Positions 1-12,839 of a DNA stretch of 64,000 bases are shown in pieces. Position numbers and translations under genes: made by a program. Source of the stretch: Sitta carolinensis (lineage: Eukaryota > Chordata > Aves > Passeriformes > Sittidae); contig CM063290.1 of the NCBI GenBank assembly GCA_032173965.1, positions 6,461,501-6,525,500 of the forward strand. Direction: 5' to 3'. Position 1 is the first letter of the stretch; the number at the start of each line of letters is the position of its first letter. The notes beneath the pieces were generated by a model that saw only the letters and a program-made list of their open reading frames with translations, ran no database searches and had not been told where the DNA came from.

Positions 1-3000
1 TCAGAGAGGTGGGGCCATGCAGTCAATGCAGACAGGGGAGGTATTTTCCTTCCAGAAGACACTACTGCACAGCCACTCCCTGGCCACCGAAGCTGGTTCT
101 CCTCAGAAACAGCATCAGGGGCTGACAAGTTGCAGATTTCCCTGTGCCACACAGCTGTCCTACTGCAGCAAAGAATTTAAATTTTATTTCTCCTGTGGGC
201 TTTTTTTTTCACTTGTACAGCCACAGCAAGGGTGCTGGGCTGCAGAGCTGTGGTGCCTGCTTGAGCACAGCTGGGAGCTGAGATGGGGCTGGGGATCAGA
301 AAATGCTGAGCCAGGGTTCCCCCCCACCTCTGCCATGTGCTGCTGGGACCCAGCCTCTCCACAGGGCAGGGAAAGGCTCAGCTGCAGTTATGAAACACAT
401 CTGAGAATGGGTTTGTTCCACAGTCAAATTATGACAGCCTTGACCTGCTTTGGAGGCATCCTGGCTCTCTGCCAAGCTGGTGAATCAAGGGATGCTGAAC
501 TGCCAAGTCCACCAAACATCAAAGGAAATGAAGCTGTTCCCATGGAACTCATTTTGCTCTCTGGCCACAGAAACATTTCACCAGAGCTTCCCTTTGAAGA
601 GCCAGGCAGCGAGGTGTAGCAGGATCCCCAGCAGCTCCTCTCCTCAGTCAAACAGGGCTTTATCTCCTCTGCAGTACAACCAAAAATGTCTCAAAAATAT
701 CGTGAAAAATCCTTTGCAAACACAATATGAATAAATAAAAGGAGAGGTAAAAATGGCTAGGAAAAGGGGAAAGGTAGTAAAAGGCCATTTGCTAATGATT
801 GGCCTTTTCTAAATAAATTCCTTACTGGTTGCCAGCTGTCTGAGCCCTGAAACTTGGCATAACTACAACAGACACTGAATTTGATACAGACATTTGGTTC
901 CCCGTATTAATCATGTGGAGAAGAAATAGAATACATCATTTTTGTGTTTGCCTCATCAGCTAAGGCTTTATCCCCATTAGACTTAATGGAAACCTTCCCT
1001 TCACTTTCCTTGTGGCCAAGATTTCAGGTCCAGAGCACAGCTCCAGGAATGCACTGCTGTGAGGAAAAATCCCAGGCACCTGCATCCTGACAGTGAAATT
1101 CCAACAGTTCAGGCTTATCTCCTCATAGTCAGGGCTAAAGTGGGCTGCTCTTGTGTCCTTTACAGAGGACAGAAATCCCAAAAGAGCAAAGGGAAAGGGC
1201 ATCAGAATCAATGAGCTCTTTGTGCTGGAGGGGAGAGCAAGTAGGTGGAGGGAGAGCTGGGGAGCTGTGGGATGGCTGGTCCACCCTGGGCAGTCAGGAC
1301 AACCCTCTGTGAGGGAGCATTTGCTGGACTGGATTATTCCAAGTGAAACAATATGGTTCCACGTGACATGAAAATGTATTAAAAGGTCAATGCACATCTT
1401 TGTGGTACAGGGAGAAAACCTTTCGGGGTACCAGGAGCCTTTCCCATTGCAAAGCAAGGAGGGGAAGGAGAAGTGACTCATTGCAGTCTCTCTCCTCTCT
1501 CCTTCGAACACCAAACACACACAATTACCCTAAAACCAGAATGTATCAGGGGGTTAGTATAACAATACATGTCTTATGCCAGTATTGTTCTTGAAATGTC
1601 TTTTTTCTTTCTTTCAGCTATTCCCACAGGGCAATAAGCACAATACATGTGCATGCATCTGGTGTGCCACAGACATCATAAAATGAGTTGGGTCCTCAGC
1701 TGGTTTTATTCAACTTGGCTGTCCTGATGGTTTTAATATTTATTTTTTTATTATTTCGGGTCCTCCTTCCAAACATTCTCCCCTCTCATATTCTGCATGC
1801 AACAATAGCACCATAATGTCTAACTTTTTATAAGCATCTCTGTAGTACCTCACAAAAGAAAAATAGGATGTGTAGATGTTGCTGACAAAGCAGCTGTGTC
1901 TGACTGGCATTTTGTTCAACAATTCCTGACATCATATTCCAAATCCTGCCTTCACTTTCCTATATAAAAAGAGTTTCTCCTTCAATTCTGGTTATCTAAT
2001 ATACTAATCCTGAAAGTATGCTTTTGAATATCTTCATGCTGGGAGTGGATTCTCAGGTTATTCATGGCTGATGCATGAGTACCAGTCCCTTCCTCCATGC
2101 TCACAAGTCTGCACATCACATCATTCCCCTGCACCACTGAACATTTTGTCTTGTTAGAGTTACTAGGGTTTATTCTCCTGCTGGGTAGAAACTTCTGATT
2201 TCCAGAATGTGGAGCTTCTCCTTGAAGTATTAATTCCATGTATAAAAGCGGTGTTTTGCTTGAAGTGTCTGTAATTGTTTTGGGGAGGGAAAGCAGTTTT
2301 ATTTAAAAGGTCCACTGATGACTTTAGGTCTGGTTACATGTTGCATTCCCATACTTCGTGGTAGCTATCACCTCCTTTTTGTGACTGGGAGAGTTGTGTT
2401 GCATTCAGCCAGGCTGCTGCAAAGCCCTCATGTGTGTTCCATCCTACTGAACAAAACCACTGGATTTTTGCAAAATGTTACATTTTGCTCCATTGCAGTG
2501 CATCCTGACACAAGAATTTTCTTACCAACTCAGATCAAAGGTAATTCTAGCCCAAACCCAGAGCCTTACTGTGGCCCAGGATCAAACAAAACTACTGGAA
2601 AAGCTCCTTTGCCTCACTAGACTGCCTTCCCTTCCAAAAGTCTGCCACACAAGGACTTTCTAGATGTTACCTGTGAAGCCAACGAAAAAAGTCCAAAACA
2701 AGGAGTGCCACATTCCAACTGCATGGAAAGCATCAGTTTCATTTGATGCTCACCATCTTCATTCTGCTCCACAGCTTCCCTGCAACCCTGCAGAGGAGTG
2801 CCAGAAAGAGGGACTCCTGTGACAAAGTTTCCCTGTGACTTCCTGACTCAGTCTTATGGAGCATCTCATGACAAAGTTATGGTGACAACGCTCAGTGTGG
2901 CCATTTGCCACCCTCCAGAGGTAGCTCCTGCCACCCCTTACTCCTGAGAAGGCCCTGGAAGCTCCCAAGGGCAGGATCTGCCCCTGGACCAAAAATTCCA

Positions 3001-4530
3001 TGCTTGGTCTCCTGGTCCTGCACCTATGCCACTGCAGGGTGTTGTACACAAAGATCTGTTTTCTGTGCTCCACGCAGCAAATACCTGAGACCCTTAAACA
3101 CACTATTCTTGAACCTCCTGTGAAAGAAATCTGCTCTTACAACTACTCCTTTATTTAAAGGATTATCCATTAAAAAACACTGTAGATCATGTCCACCTTT
3201 TACCCCCATAGCTGAGCTCACATGGTAATCATAAAATCATCTGATGTTTTCCCAGAATGACAGATTTGATTTCTTTAGGCAAATACTGGATTTAGGGTTA
3301 AAAAAGCCAAATTATGAACTTTTCCCTATGTATCAATGTACCAGAAGTGTGACAAATAGAGAAAGAACTGAAAAAAAAAATCCATGTGGCTCATCTTACA
3401 TGTGAGTGTATAAAAAAAGACCCATCTCCACAGAAGAAGAAGGAAACAAAATCCATTATTATCCTTTTCTTACTTCAGAAAACATTGCAGTGGTTTCTGA
3501 AAGCACACTCCAATGTGCTGGGATCTCCATGAGCACAGAAGGCAGAGACAAGTGTTAGTTCCCATCACTGAGCTGGAGACTGTGACACCCTTTCCTGGGG
3601 ATCACCACTGCCCTCCTGCTCCCTGTTTGTACAGCCCCAGTGTGTTTCTCCCATCTACTGCAATTGATATAGAGGAAGAATCTAGACAAAGCCAAAGCCA
3701 CCCCATTCTTTGGCATCTTTAAGTCACAATGTATCAAACCCCTCTAAGGAAATCCCAGATGAAGCGCACAGACTGAGCAGAGTCCCAGCTTTTGCTCCCA
3801 GAGGATGTGAGCTGATGGTCCATGGCCTGGATCTGCAAAGCCTACACTTCCACTGTCCAACTGTCCAACTTGCCAAGGAGCAAAGCTCCCACAAAAGCTT
3901 TTTTCTCTCTCAAGACCTGTTATGGAAGGAAATGTTTTCCATGCTAAAGCTTACAAGCCTGGTAAGATGTGCTGCCATGAGCTGGAACGCGTTTTGTCCT
4001 TGCCTGTGAGCATTCACAGCCAGTGGGGAAAGGGCCAGAGGCTGGGCTGGCAGCTGAGTCATTCTCTCTGCCCCACTTGGCTTTGTCCCACGGAAAACCC
4101 TCGTGTGTGGGAGGAATACTGAAAATCAGCTTGGCAAAGGGCACGAGGAACCACTGCAGGTGTGGCCACGGCAGTTTGCACAAGATGACCACTGCATTAT
4201 GCAAGCTGAGCTGAAATACTGGTCAGAGGTAAACCTGTCAGTCTCCTTGTCTTTTCCAGTGTTTCATCAGAAGCTTTATGCTGCTGGAGAACCATGCAAA
4301 GAGTTAGGGCAGCCTTTGGAGTGGAGCAGAATTGCATAATTCCAGCTATCTCACACATCTGTGCCTGTTTACACAAGAGGGGAGTCTGGTCTTGTGGTTT
4401 CAAAAAGCAACCAGCAACTGATTCAGAGAGATTATTGTTTTATTCTCAGCATTCCGAGAAGTCAGGTAAAGAAACTCCAAATACTGGAAAGCAGGTAAAT
4501 GAGTTATCTGCAAAACCTGCAATTTCTGCA

Positions 4531-4554
4531 ATAAAAATAAATAAATAAATAAAT
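4531..4554. repeat. (AAAT)n microsatellite
   Basis: A short run of AAAT units with one imperfect unit at its start. It is a simple tandem repeat and could be polymorphic. It overlaps weak open frames on both strands that have no other coding support. Confidence 0.85.
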
Positions 4555-6365
4555 TGTAACACATGGCTCCAGATCTCACTTTCCCTGGACAACCAAGTGA
4601 AAGCATCTTCATTAAATTCAGCAGCACATTTCCACCTGGGAAGAACATGAACCACTATTCCCATTTAAACTGGCAATAAAAGAAACCTGCTTTTCCAATA
4701 AATCTTGCACCTCTATTCCCCTCTACCCCATCAAAAAACAGAACAAAAATAAACTCTTAAACTTTCACATATGAGATGTGAAGGTAGAATATTAAGAAGA
4801 CACAAAGCTCCTTTATTTTTTTTCCCTAATCTCCAAATTAGTAAGAGGATAATTCCAGAGCGCTGACTATTCCAATGCTCTTTCACCTAACCCATTTAAA
4901 TCCTCAGCCCTTCTGAAGTGGCAGGATTGGCATGCTCCTTTTAAAGGGCTGTTCTGAAGTGCTGAAGGGTGTTTGTTCCTCTACACGAATAAATTTAATA
5001 TTTCAGTTGCCTATATTCCTTCCCTCTCACATTGTTGTTTAGGATTTCCTTGGAATCCCAAAAATGAGGAACAAGACTTCAGTCAAACTCCTCTGGAAGG
5101 GTTTCCCTCATCCAATCTGTCTGTGCAAAGCCCATTTTTGGCTTCAGCAGTTCTTTCAAAGGAAGTTCTTATAAAAACTGCATCTCTGCTGGGAGCAACA
5201 TGCTGGGCTGTGCCATGGAGTTAAATGGTTCCATCATTATGCTGTCTAATGCCTTCTTTAAACCAGGCTTGTCAAACATTTTTGACATTATGCATTTCTC
5301 TCATACTGACAATGCTTTGGATCTCTTGAAGCTTGTCAAACCACTGAGCTTAATTTCACTGTGAATGAAGGTACTTACCAGACAGCCCTGCTGCTCACTC
5401 CGGCCAGCTCTCACCTTTCTGCACAGCTGTTCCCTCCAGCTTTTCCTAACAGAGGTCACACATTTGTGTGTTTTTTACACTTGCGAATATAAAACCACAA
5501 TAAGAATCTCAGTTATTAACACAATGAAAAAGTCAGAAAGAGAAGATACAGCAAAAATGGCATCTCTCCCAGACAGTTGTAGGGCAAACCTCTCTGTTGA
5601 ACTGCAGTCCAAGATTTGTTTGGGATGATGAATAAGATCTAATGACAGATGATTAATATCTGAAGAGCAACTCCATTCCTCCTACTTACTCCATGAGTCT
5701 AACAGAACTGACCTTTTCATAATGCCTGGTAATTTTCATATTACATCCTGAAAACACCACTGAAGTGAGTGTGCTGAAGTGCAGTTTGGGACCACAAGGG
5801 ACACATCAAGCAGGGAAAAAGTGTGAGCAAAACGTGACAAATTACTAATCCACACCTTCACAGACCAAGGTTCAAGTCCAATTTGAGATCCTGCGTGATG
5901 TGTGTTTGATGGATTCAGCTGAGCTGTACCAGACAGGATGGGATATAATCCACTTTATAACTGTCACACATTAGTTGATAATGCTTAGGAGAGGATTGGC
6001 AGGACAGAATGACACGATAACAGAATTACCTCCCTCGCCCACCTTGCACAAACCGTATATTGAACTCAGATCAGAACAGTTCAGATCCTGAACAACACAA
6101 CCCACTTTGTTCAGAAACCACATCTCATTATTTGCACAAATAATGTTTTGGTTTTTTTGTTTTTTTTTTTTCCTGGACTGCCTGGCATTTAGAAAAGTTT
6201 GAAAATAAAAATTGTTTAGGGATGAAAAGACATATGATTCACTTTGAGCTGTCTGGTAAAAGGATGTAAGGCATGAATTTTAAACTCACAAATGCTCACT
6301 TTAAATAAAAATTTCAAAACTTGCAGTTTGACAAATATTGAAATGAAACATCTCATCATTCTGCC

Positions 6366-6382
6366 TTTTTTTTTTTTTTTTT
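6366..6382. repeat. T17 homopolymer
   Basis: Seventeen consecutive T bases in AT-rich unique sequence. No AATAAA/TTTATT arrangement or flanking duplication was seen that would mark it as a retroposon tail. Confidence 0.9.
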
Positions 6383-7199
6383 GTGACAGGTTGCTTGCCT
6401 CTTATTTCTTACTGAAGTATTATCTGAGGCTTATATTAATTTTCAAAATAAGTTGGTTAAAGCAGTGTTTCATTTTTCATTCAAAATTATCTTGAAATTA
6501 CAACTGCATTTCATGGTTTTTTAAGCCATAGAAATTTATCTTTTCCAGGAGGCACATGGGATTAACAAAGTTGAATGTAGGCTGGCAGTGATAGGCCAGA
6601 GACACAAAAAACTTTCTATCTATTTCTGTAGCCCTCGGGTTTATGAGAAGGGTGCTGCAAGTCCTTTCCTCACATACTTAGAGAGTTCCTTACATGGGCA
6701 ACTTCGGTTTGCAAATAGCACTGCCCATGTCCAACAGGGACAACTTATCCTGCTTGAAAAGACACAAAGCTGTAGCTAAAATAGTTGTGTCAGGAGCAAG
6801 CAGTGGATCAGGTCTGTTTTCTTCAGCTTTGTGTTGCTGGGTCTTTGTGAGCATCATCTCCTTCAGTCTCACTCCCTCTGCTTTCCTTGTGTTACCCTTC
6901 ACCCCTTGCTTGTGGAAATTGGACACAAGAAGGACTGCTGGCAAAACAGAAAACATCACAAGGCAGGGGTATACAAGAAGCTAAAAAAGACTTTTCTGTA
7001 ACTACTGTGATACTCCTTAACCACAGCATTAATCCCAGCCATGCAGCTCATTTTTTCCCCCACCACTCTCTTGGACTGTTTCCATTTAGATTGAGAGTTT
7101 GTCAAAGGATGGGCTCTGTTTCTGATTTGGGAAATGTTAATACAGAGTGGCCTTAATAATAAGTGCCAAAGCAGTTCACCTCACATCCTCTGTGTGCAT

Positions 7200-7250
7200 C
7201 TGTGAAGTGCTAAGAACATTTTTAGGTGTTGTACAAAAATAATAAAGATA
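7200..7250 (+). repeat. MIR-like SINE 3' tail remnant
   Basis: The string GTGAAGTGCTAAGAACA followed by an A-rich end with AATAATAAAG resembles the 3' part of MIR-family SINEs, where an AAAGCGCTTAGAACA-type motif precedes the tail. No well-preserved MIR core is visible upstream, so this is a decayed tail at best. An unrelated AT-rich sequence is possible. Confidence 0.35.
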
Positions 7251-7509
7251 GATGTAGTTAATAAATAGGGAAGTTCATTTTCAGTCCTCCGAGCTCCTCA
7301 TTTTCTTTCAGCATAAGCCCATTTTTTACAGCTGACTGCTGTGATCTTCCAAGGGATGTGCTGATGTGGCTTGAACCAAGTTAATTTGCTTCCTTTTTCT
7401 TTTTTTTTCTTCAGGATTTGCAGATGTCATCAAAAATAAACAGTACAAAGAGGGGGGAGAAAGAATAGGCAGAGCAGAAACTGATTCAGAAACTAATTAG
7501 AATAAAGCA

Positions 7510-10500
7510 TAGTTCTCAAAACCTCTTTAAATTATTCAGATGTCATAATCCAAGGAAAAACTGTTCTTTTCTAAGCATTCTGCTTTTTTCCTTTCCTCCT
7601 CCCTGCTGAAATAACTAATCTAATTAAATGTTGAAAATATCTCCAAGTGAATTCAGGTTAACACAGACATGGTTTGGGAGGCATCCAAAGATCTCCAAGT
7701 TATAGTAGTTTTGGATAGTTAAAAGCATTTTTTTTTTTCGCTAAAAGGGGTGAAACTCAGGACTCAGGAGCTAAGGGGTGGAGGACCTGCGACAGCTGCC
7801 AATAATCCCTGGCCTTGGTCAAAGTTATAACGGCTCTGTACAATGAAGGGAGCAGGTCCAGCACATCTGGAGATTTGGGCATGATTTACAGCCCAAGGAT
7901 TTACAGTCCCCTTCTCTCCACTTGCTGTGGGCACAGAGAGGCAATGAACAGCTTCTGCAGCTGCACCCCTCCAGCCCCTCCTTGTCCATTTGTTTACTCC
8001 AAAGAGTATCAGATAAACACACAACCACCGCTGCCACCGTGTTACAATGGAGACACCGAGCAGGACAATGCTCGTTCAGCTTTAAACCATGACATTCAAA
8101 CTGCTCTCCTCCCTCATTGCAACGAGCAACACAAATTCCAAACAGATACAATTGTAGTGATTCAGTTGAGAGTGGATTCTTAATCCAAAAGGTGTTTCCA
8201 CCAAGATGGCAGCTTTCCAAAGCCTCCTCTTCATTTCTCCTCTCCCCAGCAGGGAATGCAGCGCCCCTAAGAGCTGCAGGACAGGTCAGCTTTTACCCAC
8301 CATGGCAGGACCCCTTCTCCTGCCAGATCATGGGTATAGTTGAGCCTTTTACACTCCCCAAATGGGAAGAAGGCCTTCAGCTTTGGGTGCTGAGAAGAGA
8401 AAAAATCCTCTACCATGACCTTTTCTGTCTATGTGAATATTTCAGGGAAGCACCCAAGGAAATCGCTGTTTCAGGCTGGTTGTGGGGATATTTGTGCTGG
8501 CTGAACATGCTGGCAGTGCATTAAAAGACTGCAGCAGAGCATAATTCCCACTTAACCTACTTTATATCTCCAGGAATTATCACTGCTGCTGATGCACTCC
8601 TTCCCTAACTTACAGAAAATACACAAATTCATTTACTTTGATGCTGCGCCCCATTTCCAGCCGTACCAAGACATAACCTCCAGCGTGGGGCTTCCCCCAC
8701 CTGAGGAACCACTTCTCACATCCCTGACTGCTTTTCTCAATACTCTTCTTTATCTTACCAATGTGCAGCCTTGTGTAAATCCTCCACCCATTTTTGCCCC
8801 CAAACCCAGCCCCTGCCCAAAGGTCTTGAGCTTTCCTTGCCCAAGAGCAATGCTGGGAGCAGTTGTGTCTCCTGCAGCTGTGAATCTGTCATTAGTGTGC
8901 CATAAGTCACCCAGATATACTGCAACCATTACAGAACCTCAACAGAGTAGAAAAAAAATCATTTGCTTTACTGTCAACATAAAAACTTTTTTATCTTCAT
9001 TGACAGTTTTATTTAGAAAAATCTCAGCTATATTTTAATTTGGCTCTAATGATAGCTCTCAGAAAGCAGTGTCTGTATGTTAAAGTTTACTGCAATAGCA
9101 GCTGCTAATTTTCTTTTTTCCACTTTTTGGTTTTGTTTCACAGATATTTTTTAAGATAGGATGCTTCTGGGGTATTTTCATTCTTGTGAAAAAGCACATA
9201 TTTCTGACAACCTTGCAAACTGGATAATTGTCAATGGTTGCAAAAGATTCATCCGTGCTACCAGCAGCACTGGAATTTAAAGGGACATATTTAAATATTT
9301 ATCTAGGGAAACACCTACAAATTTACTTCACAGAGAGAATGTTGCACATTTCAATGGAATAGCATCCTGCCTTTGCTCTGTGAATATTGTCTCCTCAATA
9401 ACAACAAAATCAATGACTTGAAGTCAAAATGCAGGGGCCCAGGGAAGTACTTTTGTATCTGTAATTTCAGTGGGCAGACTGGATGCTGAGAAAGAAGGTA
9501 TCACTAATGGTATGAAACCCTGCTTTCTGAAAATAAGGAAAAGAATGAAGGCATCCATGCTTTTGAGCTCATTCTGTCTTTTCCTGTGGTAGGTTAGCCA
9601 GATTTTCCTGGTTCATGACCACAATGAATTCATTCATGTGTGGGGAGAGTACATAAAACAGCAGCTAAGGCTCTCTATTTAGCCAAAACCTTTCTGCCTT
9701 CCATAAAGCATTTCCTTTGGAAATATCAAAGCTTCTGCAGGGCTCAGCTGTGGGATTTTGTGAATCAAAGTTAATAAAAGTCTATAGGCTGGTAGAAATC
9801 CTTGCTCATGGAAAATGCTTTGCAACAGGCCAGAACTCTTCTTGTCCCTCCCTCCAGCCCCAGCAAAGAGCTGCAACAGTTCCCTGGAAAAGCAGGCTGG
9901 AAATGGGAACATGGAGAAAGAAAGCAGTTTTGGGGGTAGTTCCTACCACACCAAGGCCCATGTAAAACCCTAAAGTCTATAAAATTAACCCACTACCCTC
10001 TTCCTTCAAAAGTTATGCATGGCACAGCATTCTTGGTAAAAATGTTGACCAAAAACACCCCAAAACAAAACAAAACTAAAAAACCAACACAGGCTGTCAA
10101 ATAAATAATGTTTGTAAGAGAAGTTCCAGAGGGATTGTGCTGTCTTTGACTAGACACGGACAGCAAGAATGGCAGATGGATTGAACTTCTTCAGAATCTG
10201 GTTTTGTTTGTTTTATTTTAAATTGTAACAATATGAAACTGATCTTCCAAAACACTTTCTTTTTTCTTTCTGAAAGATAAAACCCCAGAGCAAGAATATT
10301 TGTGCTGGAAAAGAAGTTTCTCAGATGAATAGCTTTGTACAGATGAGGATAGAATTGCCTGAAATAGCTTTGTTTTGAAACAATACATTGTCTCGCAGGA
10401 ATTTTAGACATTCTTTACGAAGGCAGCACTTGGCATTATATTTCATGCCTTTCAAAGTATCTATTTTCATAGGAAATGAAGGAAGGGGATGGGAAAGATG

Positions 10501-12745
10501 TTTTTCACCAAACTGACTTTGTGGTTGCAAGGATCTCAAGCAGGAAGATGCATAAGAATGGACAGGAATAAAAATATTATATCCTATTCATCCCAAATGG
10601 CAACAGGAAAAATAAACACTCTCTCCAGATTATGTGCATGAAGAAAGATTTTCTTTGAAGAAAGTCTTCTCTTTATTGCTGAATAACATGTTTCAGCTTG
10701 ACTGATGAATGCTGGAGAGCTGCATAGGTGAATTCAGGATACCACAGCTGAAAAATATCACACAAGGATATAGCATTCCATCAGCTCAAATATAGGTTTT
10801 TCTAGAAGCTTATTTTATGTGTCAGACATGCTTGTTAAGCCTTTTTTTGCTAGAGAAAAAACCAGTAATGTTTGGATATGAGCCCTATTTACAATGCCTC
10901 CAAAACTGAAGGGTCAGATCTTGTGCTCTGGTTCACATCCATCTGTCTCTAAAGTGCAAGGCACAAGCTCCAATAGCTTTCCCATAGCCCCGTGGATCCA
11001 GTTCTGTGGTCTGGATTCACCTTAGAATTCCCCCAGGACTCAGATTTCAACTCTGGAGCATCAAGTCAATCTCCTCATGGTGCCATCAACTATGGGACAA
11101 CAACACAAAGAAAATTTGAAAAGCCTATCACATACACAGAAAATTTCTCTTTCTGAGCTGCAAGCCACGCAACTTCATCCTCACACGACAGAGTGTTTTT
11201 TCACCTTGTAGTTTATTCCTGTTCACTACCATCTTGCCAGAGGGCTGGCTCACACCTCAGCCTCCCAGCTTCATTTTCAGCTGGTAGTTAAATCCATCAT
11301 TCAAATAATTTTTCATTTGCATATTTCCTCTGAAGAAAGGTCCATTGTGGGCACATTATTACTCACTCTCTCTTTCCAGTATAAATTTTAAGTCACCTCT
11401 TTGTCCCTTGAGCAGCCCACACACTGACGCAGCATCTTCTCACACTTCTCTCCCACACAGGCAGCTCACGAAATTACACTCCTAAGCCATGGAGGGGATG
11501 ATGGATGGATGGCATTTCTCTATTTTATGCAGCACTGGCTTACTCAGAGGCTGGTAAGAGAAGTTTCAGCTGGCCCAAGCACCATGCAAGATGCACTGGC
11601 TGCCTACATATAGATCCTTAATTGCTTAAAGAGTTGACTTCACAAAAATATTTCTTTGACAGACAGCTCTACAGGCAGCCTTGGGCAGAAAAGAGGTCAA
11701 GGAACAGAGGCAGCTGATTGCCATCTGGAGCGCAACACCACCAATTTCCCATATGGGTGCTGGAGCTGCCCCAGAGGAGCATTGCCTGGGGGGTGGTGTG
11801 TGCCAAATGATCAGTAGAAGGTTTCTAGAGGATACAGCTGCTGGAAGAATTCAGAGAGGTGGAGGAGAGTTTTCACCAGGGAATGGGAAAAGTAGAGCTG
11901 AATATGGTATTTGTGCCCTTGTCAGATAAAACTATCACACAGGATTGAAAAAATATCTGCAGAAATCTGTTTTTCCACTTGTCCCTGCACATCAGTAATT
12001 ATTTGCAGGAAATCATCCTACTCCAGACACACTGGTAAAATACAGTCACAGCCCATCTCACTTTCATGTTGGGTTTTTTCTTTTCCTTGCCAAGGTGTGG
12101 AACACGAGGCCAATAAATCTGCCTTGGAAAGGAAAAAAGTTAGCTCAGAGAAGCTCCTTCATCATCTTCCTTCTGCTTTTCTCTAACAGTCAGTGTGGCA
12201 ATATCCGCTGGAGTTTAGAAAGCATTATTGTTACAGGATGTGTGGGAACCACAAATATCATTTGAGGCCAAGTTACAGTAAATCCTATTCTTAGTGTCAT
12301 TAGTGGAAGTGCTTCCTTCTCGTCACAAAAGCAAACGAAAGGAGGTCCATTAATTTTTCACTGGTGGAGCAGTAAGGAGGCTCTTTAGAAAGGGGGAGGA
12401 AGGACTCCAGTCAGGTACCCAAGTGATTACAGACTTTGGCACGCTGCTGAACCCAGAGGTTGGAAAACAGCTCTGCCTGTGAATGGTCAATACTGGAGCT
12501 GTGCTTGTTACTGTATAAATATGTCAAATATAAGCTCAGTTTAAATCTGTGATTATGTTTGTGTTAGCATGATTCCAGTTATTAAGGCCAAGTGCTGCAG
12601 TAAGGCAAATCATTTTGGTGTTCCTGACCACTATCCGCATTGCAGTAAAATAAACCAGAAGAAACACATTTTCTAATATTTTGAATATAATAAGACATAA
12701 GACAGTAAATATTTAACTTGGTCTTAGTGTTTACACTCCCTGGAC
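7510..12745. other. Non-coding unique sequence, no gene recognised
   Basis: I see only short, low-quality open frames on both strands and no intact transposon. Small low-complexity patches occur: a CAAAA-type A/C tract near 10049-10090 and a few GATG units near 11497-11512. The 148-codon plus-strand frame at 8592-9038 and the 135-codon frame at 8117-8524 have no recognisable domain, and stops in alternative frames are spaced as in non-coding DNA. Confidence 0.7.
10049..10090. repeat. CAAAA-type low-complexity tract
   Basis: An imperfect run of CAAAA/CCAAA units making an A/C-only stretch of about 40 bases. No coding or structural role is visible. Confidence 0.75.
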
Positions 12746-12751
12746 TTGGTA

Positions 12752-12832
12752 TTCCCCTGATTTATGCCAAAGTGAAGTAGGTTCAAATCCATCAAATTCA
12801 ATGGAGTTTAGCTAGGGTAAATCAAGCCCTCT
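12752..12832. repeat. Ancient CR1-like remnant
   Basis: The stretch contains CCTGATTTATGCCAAAGTGA, then ATTCAATGGAGTTTAGC and GGGTAAATCA. This order (dihydro-style 'gatttaygccagngtga', 'ttcaatggagtta', 'gggtaaatc') is typical of old CR1-derived repeats scattered through bird, turtle and crocodile genomes. It is strongly decayed and short. Part of it, GGTTCAAATCC, looks like a tRNA B-box, but no tRNA fold surrounds it. Family and orientation need a repeat-library search. Confidence 0.55.
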
Positions 12833-12839
12833 ATTACAA

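Larger units (their letters stand above)
1..7190. other. Non-coding unique sequence, no gene recognised
   Basis: I see no recognisable exon, RNA gene or intact transposon here. The longest open frames (17-619 on the plus strand, 200 codons; 960-1520 on the minus strand, 186 codons) overlap frames on the opposite strand. Their translations show no domain, repeat or compositional signature I know, and their lengths are not surprising for 64 kb of vertebrate DNA. The stretch holds simple A/T tracts and an (AAAT)n repeat, listed separately. A scan for tRNA promoter boxes gave only an isolated B-box-like string near 5876. Confidence 0.7.

Noticed and set aside
17..619. 200-codon plus-strand open frame, the longest in the window
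   Set aside because: No domain, signal or family resemblance; compositionally like translated non-coding DNA; overlapped by open frames on both strands; and a frame this long is not remarkable in 64 kb.
960..1520. 186-codon minus-strand open frame
   Set aside because: Overlaps plus-strand frames, has no recognisable motif and no splice or promoter context.
11497..11512. GATG tandem units
   Set aside because: Only about three units, too short to call a microsatellite with meaning.
12780..12792. B-box-like GGTTCAAATCC
   Set aside because: Lies inside the old CR1-like remnant with no A-box or acceptor stem around it.
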